Origin: MWCO01 sp964488865
GTDB lineage: Bacteria; Myxococcota_A; Polyangia; Polyangiales; Polyangiaceae
Direction of reading: 5' to 3'
DNA length: 64,000 bases
NCBI GenBank assembly: GCA_964488865.1
Contig: CAZAWR010000007.1
Coordinates: 1-64,000, forward strand
Both the position numbers and the translations under genes were made by a program. Shown piece by piece: positions 40,939-50,138 of the stretch; positions within the stretch are counted from its first letter, which is position 1; each line of letters starts with the position of its first letter. The notes under the pieces were generated by a model that did not search any database, was not told where the DNA came from, and saw nothing but the letters and a program-made list of their open reading frames with translations.

Positions 40939-42864
40939 TCAGCGGGCGATCTCGAGGCTCCAGCCGTTCAGGGTGCCAGCATCGCCCGCGGCTTCGTCGA
41001 TCACGGTCAGACGCCACGTGCCCTTCGCGTCCTGCCCGAGGAAGTCGGCCACGTTGTAGGAACGAGCCACGAAAGCCCCTTCCGCCGTCGCAGACCCCTG
41101 CAAGATCGCCTCCCCAGGGGCACCCACGCGCTGAAGCTTGATAGCCAGATCCATCTGCTCGGGATGCGTGATGTCCACGTTGACCTTCATGGCCGTGATG
41201 GCGCCTTCGTCCTCCACGACGATGTTCGAGAACACGCCCGCGGCACCGCCGTCGTCGATGGCCTTGGATTCGGTGCTGGAATAGGTCTTCGCGCCCGCAG
41301 CGCAGCCGTCACCGACACAGTCCGTGATGGACAGGGTCCAGCTGTTGAGCGTTCCGGTGTCGAGCTTGGCGTTGTCCACGACCACGAGCTTCCACGTCCC
41401 GGCCGCGTCCTGGCCGTTGAAGTCACTCACGGCATACGTCTTCTTGATGTTGTGCTCGCTGCCACCGTCCTGATCCTGCAGCACGACTTGCCCGCCACCC
41501 TCGCGCACGAGCTTGACCGTGACGTCGCCGGAGTAGGTGTGCGTGATGTCGACCGCAACGGACAGCGCGCTGATCGTCCCGCCATCGGGAACCACGATCG
41601 AGCTCGAGAGGCCAGCCGGATTGTTGTCGGGAATGCCACCGCCGGTGCCCGTGTACACCTTCGTCGACCCCACGCAGGACGGGTCCTGCGCGCAGTCCGA
41701 GTCGTCGCAGTCCGCGTCCCCATCCATGTCGTTGTCCTCACCGTCGTTGCAGACTTCCTTCGGAAGCTCGACCTTGGGGAGGCCCGACACGTACGCGGTC
41801 AACTCGCCGACGTACTTGTAAGAGATGTATCCGAAGCCATCGCCGTGCGGGTTTTCCACACCGAAGCTTCCGCGACCCCAGCTGTTCTTGAAGATGAAGA
41901 AGCCCTTCTCCATGAGGGGCTTGCCCTCGGCATCGGTCATCAACTTGCCTTCGCCGTCACGCTTCTGCACCTCGAGGTTGTCGTCCCAACCGACGAGGAG
42001 GAACCCGTGGCCGGCGCGCTTCTCGAGGCTCTTCTGCTTGTCCACGTCGTTGGGGTACGTGACGTAGCCCTTGCGCCAGTAGGCGTTGTTCGTGGGCAGA
42101 GAGGAGGTGCGATGGTTCCACGACTGGTAGTAGAAGGTGCCGCCCACTTCGACGCCCAGCTTCTTGCCGAACATGTGGGCCTTGATGCTGCGCTCGTTGG
42201 AGTTGATCCAGCGGCCCGAAGGGATCCGCCAGCGCTTCGAGCCCATCGCACTCTCGGGCGGGTCACCGTTGGTGTAGCACTTGGTCGGTAGACTCTCCCC
42301 GCCGTTGCACTCGGCGTCGTTGGAGCTGTTCCACTTGGTGGTCTGGTAAGGCCACGCGGACTCCTCGACGATGCCAAACTGATAGATCGCCTTGAGGTTC
42401 TCGGACGCGCTGGAGCCTTCCGTATTGCGGAAGGCTTTCACCTCGTTCTTCACCGCCCACTGAAGGAACTGCTCGGAGAAGTCCGGGTTCTTGATGGTCC
42501 CCTCGGCGATGTACAGATGCTCCATGTGCGCAGCGGAAGCGAAGATGGAGCATACGCCACGGCTTCCCTGGCTCTTGACCGGGGACTGCAGCTTGACCAG
42601 GTCGAAGAACGTCGCAGGGTAAACCGCGTCCGACTTGCCCTCTTCAGGCAAGTCGGCCTTCGACGGCGCCCCTTCGAGCAGATCGTCCAGATCGCTCAGC
42701 GGCGCTTCGCCGTCCTCGTTCGTGACCTCTGGCCCGCCGCTGCCGCCGCCGTCGTCACTCGAAGAGCACGCCGCGAGAAGGCCAGCCGAAGCGAAGAGGA
42801 TTCCGGTGGAAAGGTACTTGATCCATGTGCTGCGGGTGTTGTCTGGAAGCATGTGGGAAAGCAT
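40939..42864 (-). CDS. Papain-family (C1) cysteine protease lipoprotein with two P-domains
   Basis: A 641-residue lipoprotein (lipobox LLAAC, Cys33). An acidic linker holds SKAD (68-71) and GKSD (76-79), the motif shared with two other lipoproteins here. The C1 peptidase has LQSPVKSQGSRGVCSIFASA (Cys105), AGHGFLLVGWDD (His286) and FIFKNSWGRGSFG (Asn327). A long insertion, including charged KRDGEGKLMTDAEGKPLMEK, sits between the His and the Asn. After the CNDGEDNDMDGDADCDDSDC metal-binding-like motif come two proprotein-convertase P-domains (residues about 425-520 and 535-641), as in secreted bacterial peptidases. ATG at 42864 has AAGGAAGGA before it. It is probably exposed and active outside the cell. 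Confidence 0.88.
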   Translation of the reverse strand: MLSHMLPDNTRSTWIKYLSTGILFASAGLLAACSSSDDGGGSGGPEVTNEDGEAPLSDLDDLLEGAPSKADLPEEGKSDAVYPATFFDLVKLQSPVKSQGSRGVCSIFASAAHMEHLYIAEGTIKNPDFSEQFLQWAVKNEVKAFRNTEGSSASENLKAIYQFGIVEESAWPYQTTKWNSSNDAECNGGESLPTKCYTNGDPPESAMGSKRWRIPSGRWINSNERSIKAHMFGKKLGVEVGGTFYYQSWNHRTSSLPTNNAYWRKGYVTYPNDVDKQKSLEKRAGHGFLLVGWDDNLEVQKRDGEGKLMTDAEGKPLMEKGFFIFKNSWGRGSFGVENPHGDGFGYISYKYVGELTAYVSGLPKVELPKEVCNDGEDNDMDGDADCDDSDCAQDPSCVGSTKVYTGTGGGIPDNNPAGLSSSIVVPDGGTISALSVAVDITHTYSGDVTVKLVREGGGQVVLQDQDGGSEHNIKKTYAVSDFNGQDAAGTWKLVVVDNAKLDTGTLNSWTLSITDCVGDGCAAGAKTYSSTESKAIDDGGAAGVFSNIVVEDEGAITAMKVNVDITHPEQMDLAIKLQRVGAPGEAILQGSATAEGAFVARSYNVADFLGQDAKGTWRLTVIDEAAGDAGTLNGWSLEIAR

Positions 42865-43046
42865 ACGTCATGTCCTTCCTTTTGGATACCTACATCCGAA
42901 ATGCCGGCCGCGGCAGGGAAAGTCGTTGAGCAAACACTGTCGGCTCGACCCGAACCTTCAACTACCGCGGGAAACTCTCGGACCCGGCTGCGCCGTTGCC
43001 AAACCTTTGGCCCTTTGGTTCTCCGTCATGGACCATCAAGGCGTCC

Positions 43047-44591
43047 ATGGCACGCGTTTTCGTACGGTGGTTATCGAAAATTCTTCCCGCAGTCGTCGCT
43101 GGCTGCGGGGCCCCCCCAACCGCTCCCGCCCTGCCCCCCCAAAAGGACGTGATTACAAGGCCGTCTGCGCCATCCGCCCCGACCCCTGCCCCGACCCCTG
43201 CCCCGCCCTCCTCGTCCCCGACCGACACCGTCGTCCCCGACTCGGCCCCCCGCGCCCCACGACTCTTCGCCGTGGAACGCGTCGCCTGGATCTACGATCA
43301 ACCCCATCGCGCGACTCGGAAGCTCGGCTACGTAGGCGTAGGCATGGCCGTCGCGCTGCGTGAACCCGAGCCGCGGCCCCCCGCCGAGGGTTGTCCGCGA
43401 GGGTTCTACGCCGTCGAACCGCGGGGATTCGTGTGCGGCAACTACCAGGTTACCCTCGACGAATCACACCCCGTCGTGACCGCCTTGCGCGACCACGCAC
43501 AGCCCACGGGCGGCGCGTTCCCGTTTCGGTATGGGCTGAGTCTCGGCGCTCCCATGTACAACAAGCTCCCGGATGAGCGCACGCATCAGGTCGTGATGAT
43601 GCGCTACCCCTCACCACGCAAGCTCGGGGACTGGGCAAGCGCGTTCGAAGACCTCGTCGACCCGAACCCGACGTGGAACCTGGAGTCTGTCCCTGAGTTC
43701 CTTCGCGATGGCAGAGCAAGTCCGAACGCCACGCACGGGTTCGTGCGCAGGGCGCTCCCTCATGGGTCCATGCTCGCCTTCACGAAGGCGTTCGAACACG
43801 AGGGACGTCGTTACCTGCTCGCGGACGACCTGTCGGCGGTGCCCGCAGATCGGGTGCTCCCGTACAGAAGCACGACGTTCCGAGGTGTGGCTGTGGAGGG
43901 GAGCCTACTGCCGCGGTTCGGGTGGACCTGCGGAGGGAGGCGGGCTCTCCACGAGCCGCGTGACGGACGGATGGTGGCCGGGGGAGAGAGCTTGCCCGCG
44001 CGAACGCTGGTGCGTTTGAGCGGTCGAACGGAGCGCTCGGGCGGGCATGAGTACCGTCAGCTTCGCGACGATCCGGGCTGGGTGCGCGCGGACCACGTGT
44101 GCGAAGTGAAGCTGGCGGAGAAGATGCCGGACGGGGTCACGGCCAGCGGCCGATGGATCTACGTGTCCGCGCTGGAGCAGACGCTGGTGGCCTACGAGGG
44201 GTTGCGCCCGGTGTACGCGACGCTGCATGCGTCGGGGCGAGGCGGGATCCACCGCGGCAAGGGCGATGTACGCAACTACACGACGCCCGTGGGGGGGTTT
44301 CACGTGAACTGGAAGGAGCGGTATGCGACGTTCTCACCGGATCCTGGGGCGCCCACGACGTTCTGGATCAGCAACGTGATGTCCGTGCAGTACTTCGAGC
44401 AGCCCTATGCGCTGCATGGTGCGTACTGGCACGAGCGTTTTGGCGTCCCGACGAGCGCCGGGTGTCCGAACCTGTCGCCCCATGACGCGGAGTACCTTTT
44501 CGGTTTCACGGACCCCAAGTTGCCGGAGGGATGGCAGGGGATCGGTCCGGCGCGCGGGGACCGGGGCACCCTCGTGGTGGTGGGGCCGTGA
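43047..44591 (+). CDS. L,D-transpeptidase (YkuD-type) lipoprotein
   Basis: A 514-residue lipoprotein (lipobox AVVAGC, Cys20) with a long Pro/Ser/Thr linker (residues about 25-75), SH3-like segments (FAVERVAWIYDQP, LVRLSGRTERSGG) and a C-terminal YkuD domain. The catalytic motif is LHGAYWHERFGVPTSAGCPN, with Cys473 as nucleophile and the HG histidine before it. These enzymes make 3-3 peptidoglycan cross-links or attach proteins to the wall. KKMP-like strands (ASGRWIYVSALEQTLVAYEG) start the domain, as usual. ATG at 43047 gives the signal peptide, unlike the in-frame ATG at 42996. It is divergent from the C1 protease gene. Confidence 0.85.
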   Translation: MARVFVRWLSKILPAVVAGCGAPPTAPALPPQKDVITRPSAPSAPTPAPTPAPPSSSPTDTVVPDSAPRAPRLFAVERVAWIYDQPHRATRKLGYVGVGMAVALREPEPRPPAEGCPRGFYAVEPRGFVCGNYQVTLDESHPVVTALRDHAQPTGGAFPFRYGLSLGAPMYNKLPDERTHQVVMMRYPSPRKLGDWASAFEDLVDPNPTWNLESVPEFLRDGRASPNATHGFVRRALPHGSMLAFTKAFEHEGRRYLLADDLSAVPADRVLPYRSTTFRGVAVEGSLLPRFGWTCGGRRALHEPRDGRMVAGGESLPARTLVRLSGRTERSGGHEYRQLRDDPGWVRADHVCEVKLAEKMPDGVTASGRWIYVSALEQTLVAYEGLRPVYATLHASGRGGIHRGKGDVRNYTTPVGGFHVNWKERYATFSPDPGAPTTFWISNVMSVQYFEQPYALHGAYWHERFGVPTSAGCPNLSPHDAEYLFGFTDPKLPEGWQGIGPARGDRGTLVVVGP

Positions 44592-44643
44592 TGGTTGCGG
44601 CTTGCGTTTCGGTGGGTTCGGGCTAGAGCAGGCGGCGAATCCC

Positions 44644-45402
44644 ATGCAAACGTTCGAAGAGAATCCGCTTGTGCCATCGGACTGCCACAAGGAAGACCCC
44701 GTGTTCCACACGGCGATGGCGCATCTGTACCGTGCGGAAATGAGCCGCATGACGGTGTGGCGACAGCGGCTCGACACGACGAGCAACTGGGCGATCATCC
44801 TGACGTTCGGCATGTCGACGTTCGTGCTGGGTTCGACGACCGTTCCCCACTACGTGATGCTCCTCGGGCTGGCGATCGTGTCGATCTGCTTGGTGATCGA
44901 GGCGCGTCGCTACCAGCGATTGCATCACAGCAAGTGGCGCCTCGCCCTGTTCGATCACAACTACTACGCCAACATGCTCTGGCCGTCGGTGCGGCTTGCG
45001 GAGCCGGCGTGGAGGAGGCAGCTCGCGTTCGACCTTCGGCGCCCCCACTTCACCATGACGTGGGTGATGGCCACGCGTCTGCGATTGCGTCGCAACTACT
45101 TGCTGCTCATGTACTTCATCACGGCAGTCTGGCTCACCAAGGTCTTCATTCACCCCAGCAGCCCGTCGACGCTGGGGGAGTTCTACGGCAGGCTGGCGAT
45201 GGGAGGGCTCTTCCCTAGCTGGTTCGTCGCCTTGACGGCCACGGTGTTCGTGCTGGTGGCTTCGGGCATGGGGCTTCTCACGCCAAGCGAAGAGGCGCTG
45301 GACCGGTGGACCTGGGAGCGTCAGGCGGTGCGTCCGGAGCCCGCCACGGAAGAGGCCCTTGCGGCGGAGGATGCGACCAAGACCTTCCCTCCCCAGCCCT
45401 GA
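44644..45402 (+). CDS. DUF2270 predicted integral membrane protein
   Basis: 252 residues with four hydrophobic stretches (WAIILTFGMSTFVLG, YVMLLGLAIVSICLVIE, YLLLMYFITAVWLTKVF, WFVALTATVFVLVASGMGLL). The segment HLYRAEMSRMTVWRQRLDTT followed by SNWAI and the ARRYQRLHHSKWRLALFDHNYYANML box fit the DUF2270 family. Its function is unknown. ATG at 44644 starts the family N-terminus; the upstream frame is not protein-like. It is 53 bases after the L,D-transpeptidase gene on the same strand and may share its transcript. It ends two bases before the convergent gene at 45405. Confidence 0.82.
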   Translation: MQTFEENPLVPSDCHKEDPVFHTAMAHLYRAEMSRMTVWRQRLDTTSNWAIILTFGMSTFVLGSTTVPHYVMLLGLAIVSICLVIEARRYQRLHHSKWRLALFDHNYYANMLWPSVRLAEPAWRRQLAFDLRRPHFTMTWVMATRLRLRRNYLLLMYFITAVWLTKVFIHPSSPSTLGEFYGRLAMGGLFPSWFVALTATVFVLVASGMGLLTPSEEALDRWTWERQAVRPEPATEEALAAEDATKTFPPQP

Positions 45403-45404
45403 AG

Positions 45405-45851
45405 CTACCGAATCGCCATCCGGCTGACGAGCCAGTCGTCGCCCCGCTTCTTCAGCTCCCAGTCGACCGAAATCCTACCGCGTCGGGAAAACGTCTCTGT
45501 CGCGACCGTGGCGCGGGTCTCTTCCACCTCGACGCTCTTGCGCATCACATGCTGCTTGGTGCCATGATAGGGCCGCAAGCGGCCGTGGGCCATGGCGGCA
45601 AACTCCTCAGGGCTCTCCTTGTCGTAGCGAAGAGACTGGTGCCGGACCTCGATGAGGACGGGCTGAACGGAAGGGTCCACGTAGGCAAGGGCCAACTCGA
45701 TGTTCTCGGCGTTGACCTCGGACGTCACCGTGTCGGCGAACGCCTCGATACGCTCCTGGTCAGTGATGACGAGGATGTCCCAGGCGACCAGAGCGACAAT
45801 GAGCAGCGCGAGCCCGGCGCCCGCGAGGGCCGCGACGGTTCGAGGCTTCAT
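45405..45851 (-). CDS. Small membrane-anchored NTF2/DUF4440-like protein
   Basis: A 148-residue protein with one N-terminal membrane helix (about 8-27, VAALAGAGLALLIVALVAWDI). A soluble alpha+beta domain follows (RIEAFADTVTSEVNAENIELAL, YVDPSVQPVLIEV, VEVEETRATVATETFSRRG, VDWELKKRGDDWLVSRMAIR). The C-terminal strand pattern is that of NTF2-like (DUF4440/SnoaL-type) domains that bind small ligands or act as accessory factors. No specific function is assigned. Its start faces the DUF4442 gene at 45959. Confidence 0.55.
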   Translation of the reverse strand: MKPRTVAALAGAGLALLIVALVAWDILVITDQERIEAFADTVTSEVNAENIELALAYVDPSVQPVLIEVRHQSLRYDKESPEEFAAMAHGRLRPYHGTKQHVMRKSVEVEETRATVATETFSRRGRISVDWELKKRGDDWLVSRMAIR

Positions 45852-45958
45852 GGGAAGAACCTAGAGCACGGATGGTGCGATGGCGAGGAGGAAGGACGTA
45901 CCGCTTGCGAGACGGTTCCCCCTCCAGCATGCTCGGCGGTCACCGCAAGGAGAGACGC

Positions 45959-46447
45959 ATGGCCAAGAACCGGCTTGCCCGCACCCTGAGCATCTTCGAC
46001 AAACTCCCTACGCCCCTGCGCGTCCGCGCCATGTCCCTGTTCATGGGCCGCATGGTGCCGTTCGTCGGAACCTCCCACGTGCGCATCGAGGAAATGACCC
46101 CTCGGCGCGTGGTGGTGTCGGTCCCGAACCACCCGTCGGTCCGCAACCACATCAAGGGCATTCACGCGGCGGCCATGACCCTGGCCGCGGAGACCGCGAC
46201 CGGTTTCGTCGTGGGGATGAACGTTCCGGACGACCGCCTGCCTCTGATGAAGAGCCTCAAGGTGGCGTTCCGGCGCCGCCTGCAAGGAGGGTTGCGCGTC
46301 GAGGCATGGCTGACGGAGCCGCAGATCGACGAAATCCGGCGCGAAGAGAAGGGGGAAGTGCTCGTGAGCGTGCGTGCCACGGACGATTCCGGGCAAGAGC
46401 CGATCGAGTGCGAGATGATCTGGGCGTGGGTACCGAAGAAGCGCTGA
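45959..46447 (+). CDS. DUF4442 hotdog-fold protein
   Basis: A 162-residue protein that matches the DUF4442 (hotdog-fold, thioesterase-like) family: FDKLPTPLRVRAMSLFMGRMVPF, VVVSVPNHPSVRNHIKGIHAAA (the central helix), ATGFVVGMNVPDDRLPLMKSL and the long strand VEAWLTEPQIDEIRR. The fold is shared with acyl-CoA thioesterases, but the activity of this group is not firmly known. AAGGAG lies before the ATG at 45959. It ends two bases before the small Cys-rich lipoprotein gene, which converges on it. Confidence 0.85.
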   Translation: MAKNRLARTLSIFDKLPTPLRVRAMSLFMGRMVPFVGTSHVRIEEMTPRRVVVSVPNHPSVRNHIKGIHAAAMTLAAETATGFVVGMNVPDDRLPLMKSLKVAFRRRLQGGLRVEAWLTEPQIDEIRREEKGEVLVSVRATDDSGQEPIECEMIWAWVPKKR

Positions 46448-46449
46448 CT

Positions 46450-46722
46450 TCAGTCGACCTGACAGCTGTCCTCGGGGCCCAACCGTTTGGTGCAGCTGCG
46501 GCACTCCGCGCAGGCGGAAAGGCTCCCGGTCTGGTCCGGGGCGGGACACTCCACCGCCTCGATGACATCGCAGCTGCAGGTGATGTTCGCGGTCGTGCAG
46601 CAGTACGTACAGACCTTGAACCCCTCGGGGGCCTCCGGTCCCTTCTTGGAGCCACCGCAACTGACGACAAGAACGCCAAGCACGAGCAGGGGGCTCACGA
46701 TCCTCGACACGATGCGCCTCAT
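46450..46722 (-). CDS. Small Cys-rich lipoprotein
   Basis: A 90-residue lipoprotein (lipobox VVSC, Cys22). A short linker is followed by ten clustered cysteines (CTYCCTTANITCSCD, then CPAP, CAECRSC, C). This is too dense for a normal globular domain and suggests disulphide or metal binding. No family is recognised. ATG at 46722 is the only start giving the signal peptide. The 118 bases to the divergent hydrolase-like gene at 46841 hold no other feature I can name. Confidence 0.55.
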   Translation of the reverse strand: MRRIVSRIVSPLLVLGVLVVSCGGSKKGPEAPEGFKVCTYCCTTANITCSCDVIEAVECPAPDQTGSLSACAECRSCTKRLGPEDSCQVD

Positions 46723-46840
46723 GACGGGGGCCGTAGCGTGATCGACGGGGGGCGTAAAGGCAGTGTGGCCCGCCCTGCCGGCCACTCCCTGACGGACGTG
46801 CCCGGGAGCGGGAACTTGGCCAAGAGCAGCCAAATGCTGA

Positions 46841-48133
46841 ATGGCTGCTCCCATGAAGCAGCTTCCCCGCAACGTGAAGACCGGACCGTCACGGGTACCC
46901 CTTTGCGTAGCGGACGACGCGGACGAGTCCTTCGACTGGGACGAGTCGTACAGCGTGACCCCGCCGCCCGTTGCCGTTTCTCAAGAAGACTCGCCCCTCG
47001 CCCCGTCGTCCGCGTCTCACCGCAGCCGGAGCGTGCTCGCGATCTGGGCCGCCGTTGTCGTGGGGTTCGTGGTCGCCCTCGGCGTGACATGGGCAAAGAC
47101 ACCCCAACGCCAGACCGCGATGGCGCTGCGAAGTTGGGTCAGCGACATGCCGAAGGTCGACACGTCGTCCCTGGCACGGGTCCAGAAGATGGACCTCAGC
47201 TCCCTGGCCCGGCAGCGCCGCGCCGATGCAAACCTCTCGCACGATGGGTATGCCTCGATCCCAGGCGGCGTGCTGTACACGCCGGAGTCGTTCGGCTCGA
47301 GTGATGGGTCGTACGATCTGCTGCTTCACTTTCACGGCAATGTGAAGGTGATCGTGGAGAGTGCGGTGGCCTCGAAGCTCAACGCTGCGGTGGCCGTGGT
47401 GAATCTCGGGGTGGGTTCGGGCCCGTACCAGGATGCCTACGCCACCCCCGGGACGTACGAGGAGCTTCTTGCACTGATCCAGTCGGCCGTCCGTCGTCGA
47501 GGCTTGGACAACGCGCGCCTTCGACGCGTGGCCCTGTCCGCGTGGAGCGCGGGATATGGCGCCATCTCGACGATCTTGCAGCAGCGGCAGGGGGCGGATC
47601 CGCTCGACGCGATCCTTGTGCTGGACGGGATTCACACGGGGTATGAGGATGGACGCCCGGGAGCGCTCGTGGAGCGACGCTTGGCTTCGTTCGAGGAAGC
47701 GGCGGACGCGGCAGCTTCCGGGGAGTTGCTGTTCACCGTGACGTACTCGGAGATCGATCCGCCGGGGTACGCAGGCACCCGTGCGACGGCGGAGCACCTG
47801 CTCTCGGTGGCGAAGTTGCGCGGAGAGGTCGAGGATTCGGCGCTTTCCGTCCCGGCCTACCTCAAGCTCGTGTCGATGCGCGGCGCGGTGGCCAAAGACG
47901 ACGTCCAGAAGCTGGATCCCTTCTCAGACCGTCGGGTGGGCAGCTTCCGAATCCGAGGGTATCGGGGCAATACGCGGGGACATCACATGGCGCACCTGTT
48001 CCAGATGGGCGCGACGGTTCTTCCGGAGTTGGCACAGCGGTGGGACGCGTATGCGGGCTACACAGGGCGCAGGGACGCCGTGCATGCCTCACGTGTTCGC
48101 ATGCGGGCGCGGGGAAAGCAGCCTGCGCGGTAG
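46841..48133 (+). CDS. Membrane-anchored alpha/beta-hydrolase-like protein
   Basis: A 430-residue protein with a cytoplasmic N-terminus of about 60 residues, one membrane helix (about 67-84, AIWAAVVVGFVVALGVTW) and an extracytoplasmic domain. LLLHFHGN resembles the oxyanion-hole HG turn, VALSAWSAGYGAI the nucleophile elbow (Ser in W-S-A-G), AILVLDGIHTG an acid-bearing strand and NTRGHHMAHLF a His segment. This is alpha/beta-hydrolase order, but the glycine before the nucleophile is replaced by Ala, so activity is uncertain. ATG at 46841 is used; 46853 is a close alternative. The TAG stop is the first codon of the dispersed repeat, copy B. Confidence 0.6.
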   Translation: MAAPMKQLPRNVKTGPSRVPLCVADDADESFDWDESYSVTPPPVAVSQEDSPLAPSSASHRSRSVLAIWAAVVVGFVVALGVTWAKTPQRQTAMALRSWVSDMPKVDTSSLARVQKMDLSSLARQRRADANLSHDGYASIPGGVLYTPESFGSSDGSYDLLLHFHGNVKVIVESAVASKLNAAVAVVNLGVGSGPYQDAYATPGTYEELLALIQSAVRRRGLDNARLRRVALSAWSAGYGAISTILQQRQGADPLDAILVLDGIHTGYEDGRPGALVERRLASFEEAADAAASGELLFTVTYSEIDPPGYAGTRATAEHLLSVAKLRGEVEDSALSVPAYLKLVSMRGAVAKDDVQKLDPFSDRRVGSFRIRGYRGNTRGHHMAHLFQMGATVLPELAQRWDAYAGYTGRRDAVHASRVRMRARGKQPAR

Positions 48134-48294
48134 ACCCAAATCAAGCGCCCCGCGCTGCTCCGGGTCCAGGTTTTTCTAGGCTTTCGCAAAGCCTCCTCGC
48201 CGCGCTCACGGCGGCGGCTCACCCCAAAACGCCTTGCTCGGCTCGATAGCCCCAAACCCAAGCACGTTCTTCGAACAGCGCTTGATTGGGGGAC
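48131..48294. repeat. Structured dispersed repeat, copy B (three hairpins)
   Basis: Copy B aligns with 12531-12700 over its whole length. It also begins with TAG as the stop codon of the upstream gene. Hairpin 2 is AGGCTTT-CGC-AAAGCCT, shorter than in copy A but still perfect. Hairpin 3 pairs CCCCAAA...AAGCAC with GCGCTTGATTGGGG and keeps GTTC-TTC-GAAC at the tip. The bases from 48295 to 48418 contain nothing I recognise apart from a GAAAGG ribosome site before the next ATG. Confidence 0.85.
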
Positions 48295-48418
48295 GAAAGA
48301 CCTTCGTCCTGCGAGAAGGGCGAGACCTGGGTGAACGCGCTAGGCGGCGCGCCCCCCTTGACTCCCCTGAGTTTGGCCCAAAGCTTCGGTCAACGCAGAA
48401 GGAACCGAAAGGCCTCCG

Positions 48419-48865
48419 ATGAATTCCGCCAATCACCGCGACAAGGTGCTCGTTCACTACACCGGACGGATGCTCGACGGCCGGGTCGTCGAGTCTTCTT
48501 CCAAGACAGGAGCCGTGGAGTTGCAGCTTGGAAACGGGTCCGTCCCTCCCGGCCTCGAGAGAGCGATCGTGGGGATGAAAACAGGCGAGACCAAGTCCAC
48601 GCTGCTCCGAGCCAAGGAGGCGTTCGGCATGCGTCGGAGGGATCTGATCCTGCGGCTGGATGCCAACGAGATCCCGCCAGACGCCCACCCTAGGGTGGGG
48701 GAGGTTCTGACGATGCAGAACAGCGAGGGAGCCACGCTTCGGGTGCAAGTGACGGAGGTGACGGACAGCGAAATCGTTGTCGATGGCAACCATCCGCTGG
48801 CTGGCCTGGACGTGACGTTCGACATCGAGCTCGTCCGAATCCTGGATAACACCCCCGCCAGCTGA
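48419..48865 (+). CDS. FKBP-type peptidyl-prolyl isomerase, SlyD-like
   Basis: A 148-residue cytoplasmic protein of the SlyD/FkpB group. It speeds proline isomerisation and acts as a folding helper. The FKBP core (KVLVHYTGRMLDGRVVESS, VPPGLERAIVGMKTGETKS) is split by an insert-in-flap domain (about residues 65-120), ending with the strong signature IVVDGNHPLAGLDVTFDIEL. A His-rich nickel-binding tail, typical of E. coli SlyD, is absent, so metal delivery is less likely. ATG at 48419 follows GAAAGG. It stands just after dispersed repeat B and before the DUF1573 lipoprotein on the same strand. Confidence 0.92.
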   Translation: MNSANHRDKVLVHYTGRMLDGRVVESSSKTGAVELQLGNGSVPPGLERAIVGMKTGETKSTLLRAKEAFGMRRRDLILRLDANEIPPDAHPRVGEVLTMQNSEGATLRVQVTEVTDSEIVVDGNHPLAGLDVTFDIELVRILDNTPAS

Positions 48866-48932
48866 GGGTCTCACCCCCCCCGACATCCCCCTTGCAAGTG
48901 GCGTCGCCGAAGATCAGAATGCCGGCGTTGCC

Positions 48933-50123
48933 ATGAACAGACTTAATTGGATTCGCAAAGCAGGTTTGGTCCTGGGGACCACGGTCCTCGTCCTATCGCT
49001 GGGAGGCTGCGCCCAGAAGAAGAAGGAGTCGGCGCCGGAAGGTGCGAGCAGCGCCGCCGTGAGCGGCGATAGCCCTCGCATCGAGCTGGTCGATCCGGTC
49101 CACGACTTCGGGACCGTGACCGAAGGAGAGACGGTCAAGCACACGTTCGTCATCAAAAACACGGGCACCGCCCCGTTGGTCATCGATCGCGTTCGCTCGT
49201 CGTGCGGCTGCACGGCGGCCGTGACCAAGGAAAAGGAGGTCGCGCCGGGCAAGACAACGGAGCTCGACGTATCCTTCAACACGCGTGGCCGGATGGGGCC
49301 GAACAGCAAGACGATTACCATCCAGAGCAACGACAAGAACACGCCCAACGCGAAGCTCGAGATCAAAGCGATGATCGAGCAGCTTCTGGCGTTCCAGCCT
49401 TCGATCGTGCGTCTGAGCGTGGGCCACAACGAAGAGCAGACCGTGGAGGCCTGGCTCACGGGCAAGCTCGCGAAGGACGCGAAGCTCGTGCTCGGCGAAG
49501 TCACGGGCGAGACGGGAGCGAAGGTCGAGCTCGCGGAGAAGAAGGAAGGCGACGAGACCAAGGTCGGACTTCGCTTCACGCTGAAGGGAACGAAGGTCGG
49601 CCGGGGTAATGGAACGGTCTCGATCAAGACGGGCGTGGAGTCGATGCCGGAGCTCACCGTGCGATTTGACACGACGGTGGTGGGCAACCTCCAGCTCCGC
49701 CCTCGGGCGCTGTACTTCGACACGCAGTCACCTCAGGGCAAGGAGCGCGTACTCAACGTGACGAGCAAGCGGGATGACTTGAAGGTCACCGCCGTGCGCG
49801 TGCTGGAGGGCCCCTACGAGGCAAAGCTGACGAAGCCCGAGACGGGCCCTGGGTTCGAGATCCGGGTCACGCTCAAGGCCACGGACGACGGCAAGGAAAA
49901 GCCTGCTGCCAAGGACAAGCCCGAAGCCAGCCTCAACGGGAAGCTCGAAGTGGTGAGCAATGACCCGCTCGAGCCCAAGCTCGAGGTGCCCCTGCACGTG
50001 CGGCGCATGCCCAACTTGATCCGCCCGCGCCCGAACCTCCCGATGCCGCGTGGCGGCATGCCGGAGCGTATGGCCCCAGGGGGCAGGCCGGCAGAGAAGC
50101 CCGCGACCCCGCCTGCTCAATAA
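48933..50123 (+). CDS. DUF1573-domain lipoprotein
   Basis: A 396-residue lipoprotein (lipobox SLGGC, Cys26). The DUF1573 domain (about residues 48-140) is plain: VDPVHDFGTVTEGETVKHTF, IKNTGTAPLVIDRVRSSCGC and VAPGKTTELDVSFNTRG. It is an Ig-like fold of unknown role often found in exported proteins. Two further beta domains follow, and the C-terminus ends in a Pro/Arg-rich tail (RPRPNLPMPRGGMPERM). The start ATG at 48933 gives the full signal peptide. Transcription may be shared with the SlyD-like gene 67 bases upstream. It is convergent with rsmA, which ends 15 bases away. Confidence 0.85.
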   Translation: MNRLNWIRKAGLVLGTTVLVLSLGGCAQKKKESAPEGASSAAVSGDSPRIELVDPVHDFGTVTEGETVKHTFVIKNTGTAPLVIDRVRSSCGCTAAVTKEKEVAPGKTTELDVSFNTRGRMGPNSKTITIQSNDKNTPNAKLEIKAMIEQLLAFQPSIVRLSVGHNEEQTVEAWLTGKLAKDAKLVLGEVTGETGAKVELAEKKEGDETKVGLRFTLKGTKVGRGNGTVSIKTGVESMPELTVRFDTTVVGNLQLRPRALYFDTQSPQGKERVLNVTSKRDDLKVTAVRVLEGPYEAKLTKPETGPGFEIRVTLKATDDGKEKPAAKDKPEASLNGKLEVVSNDPLEPKLEVPLHVRRMPNLIRPRPNLPMPRGGMPERMAPGGRPAEKPATPPAQ

Positions 50124-50138
50124 CCCACCTGGGTCACT

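Noticed and set aside
39786..42291. Long plus-strand frames opposite gatE and the C1 protease
   Set aside because: The minus-strand proteins are unmistakable; these are shadows of GC-rich codons.
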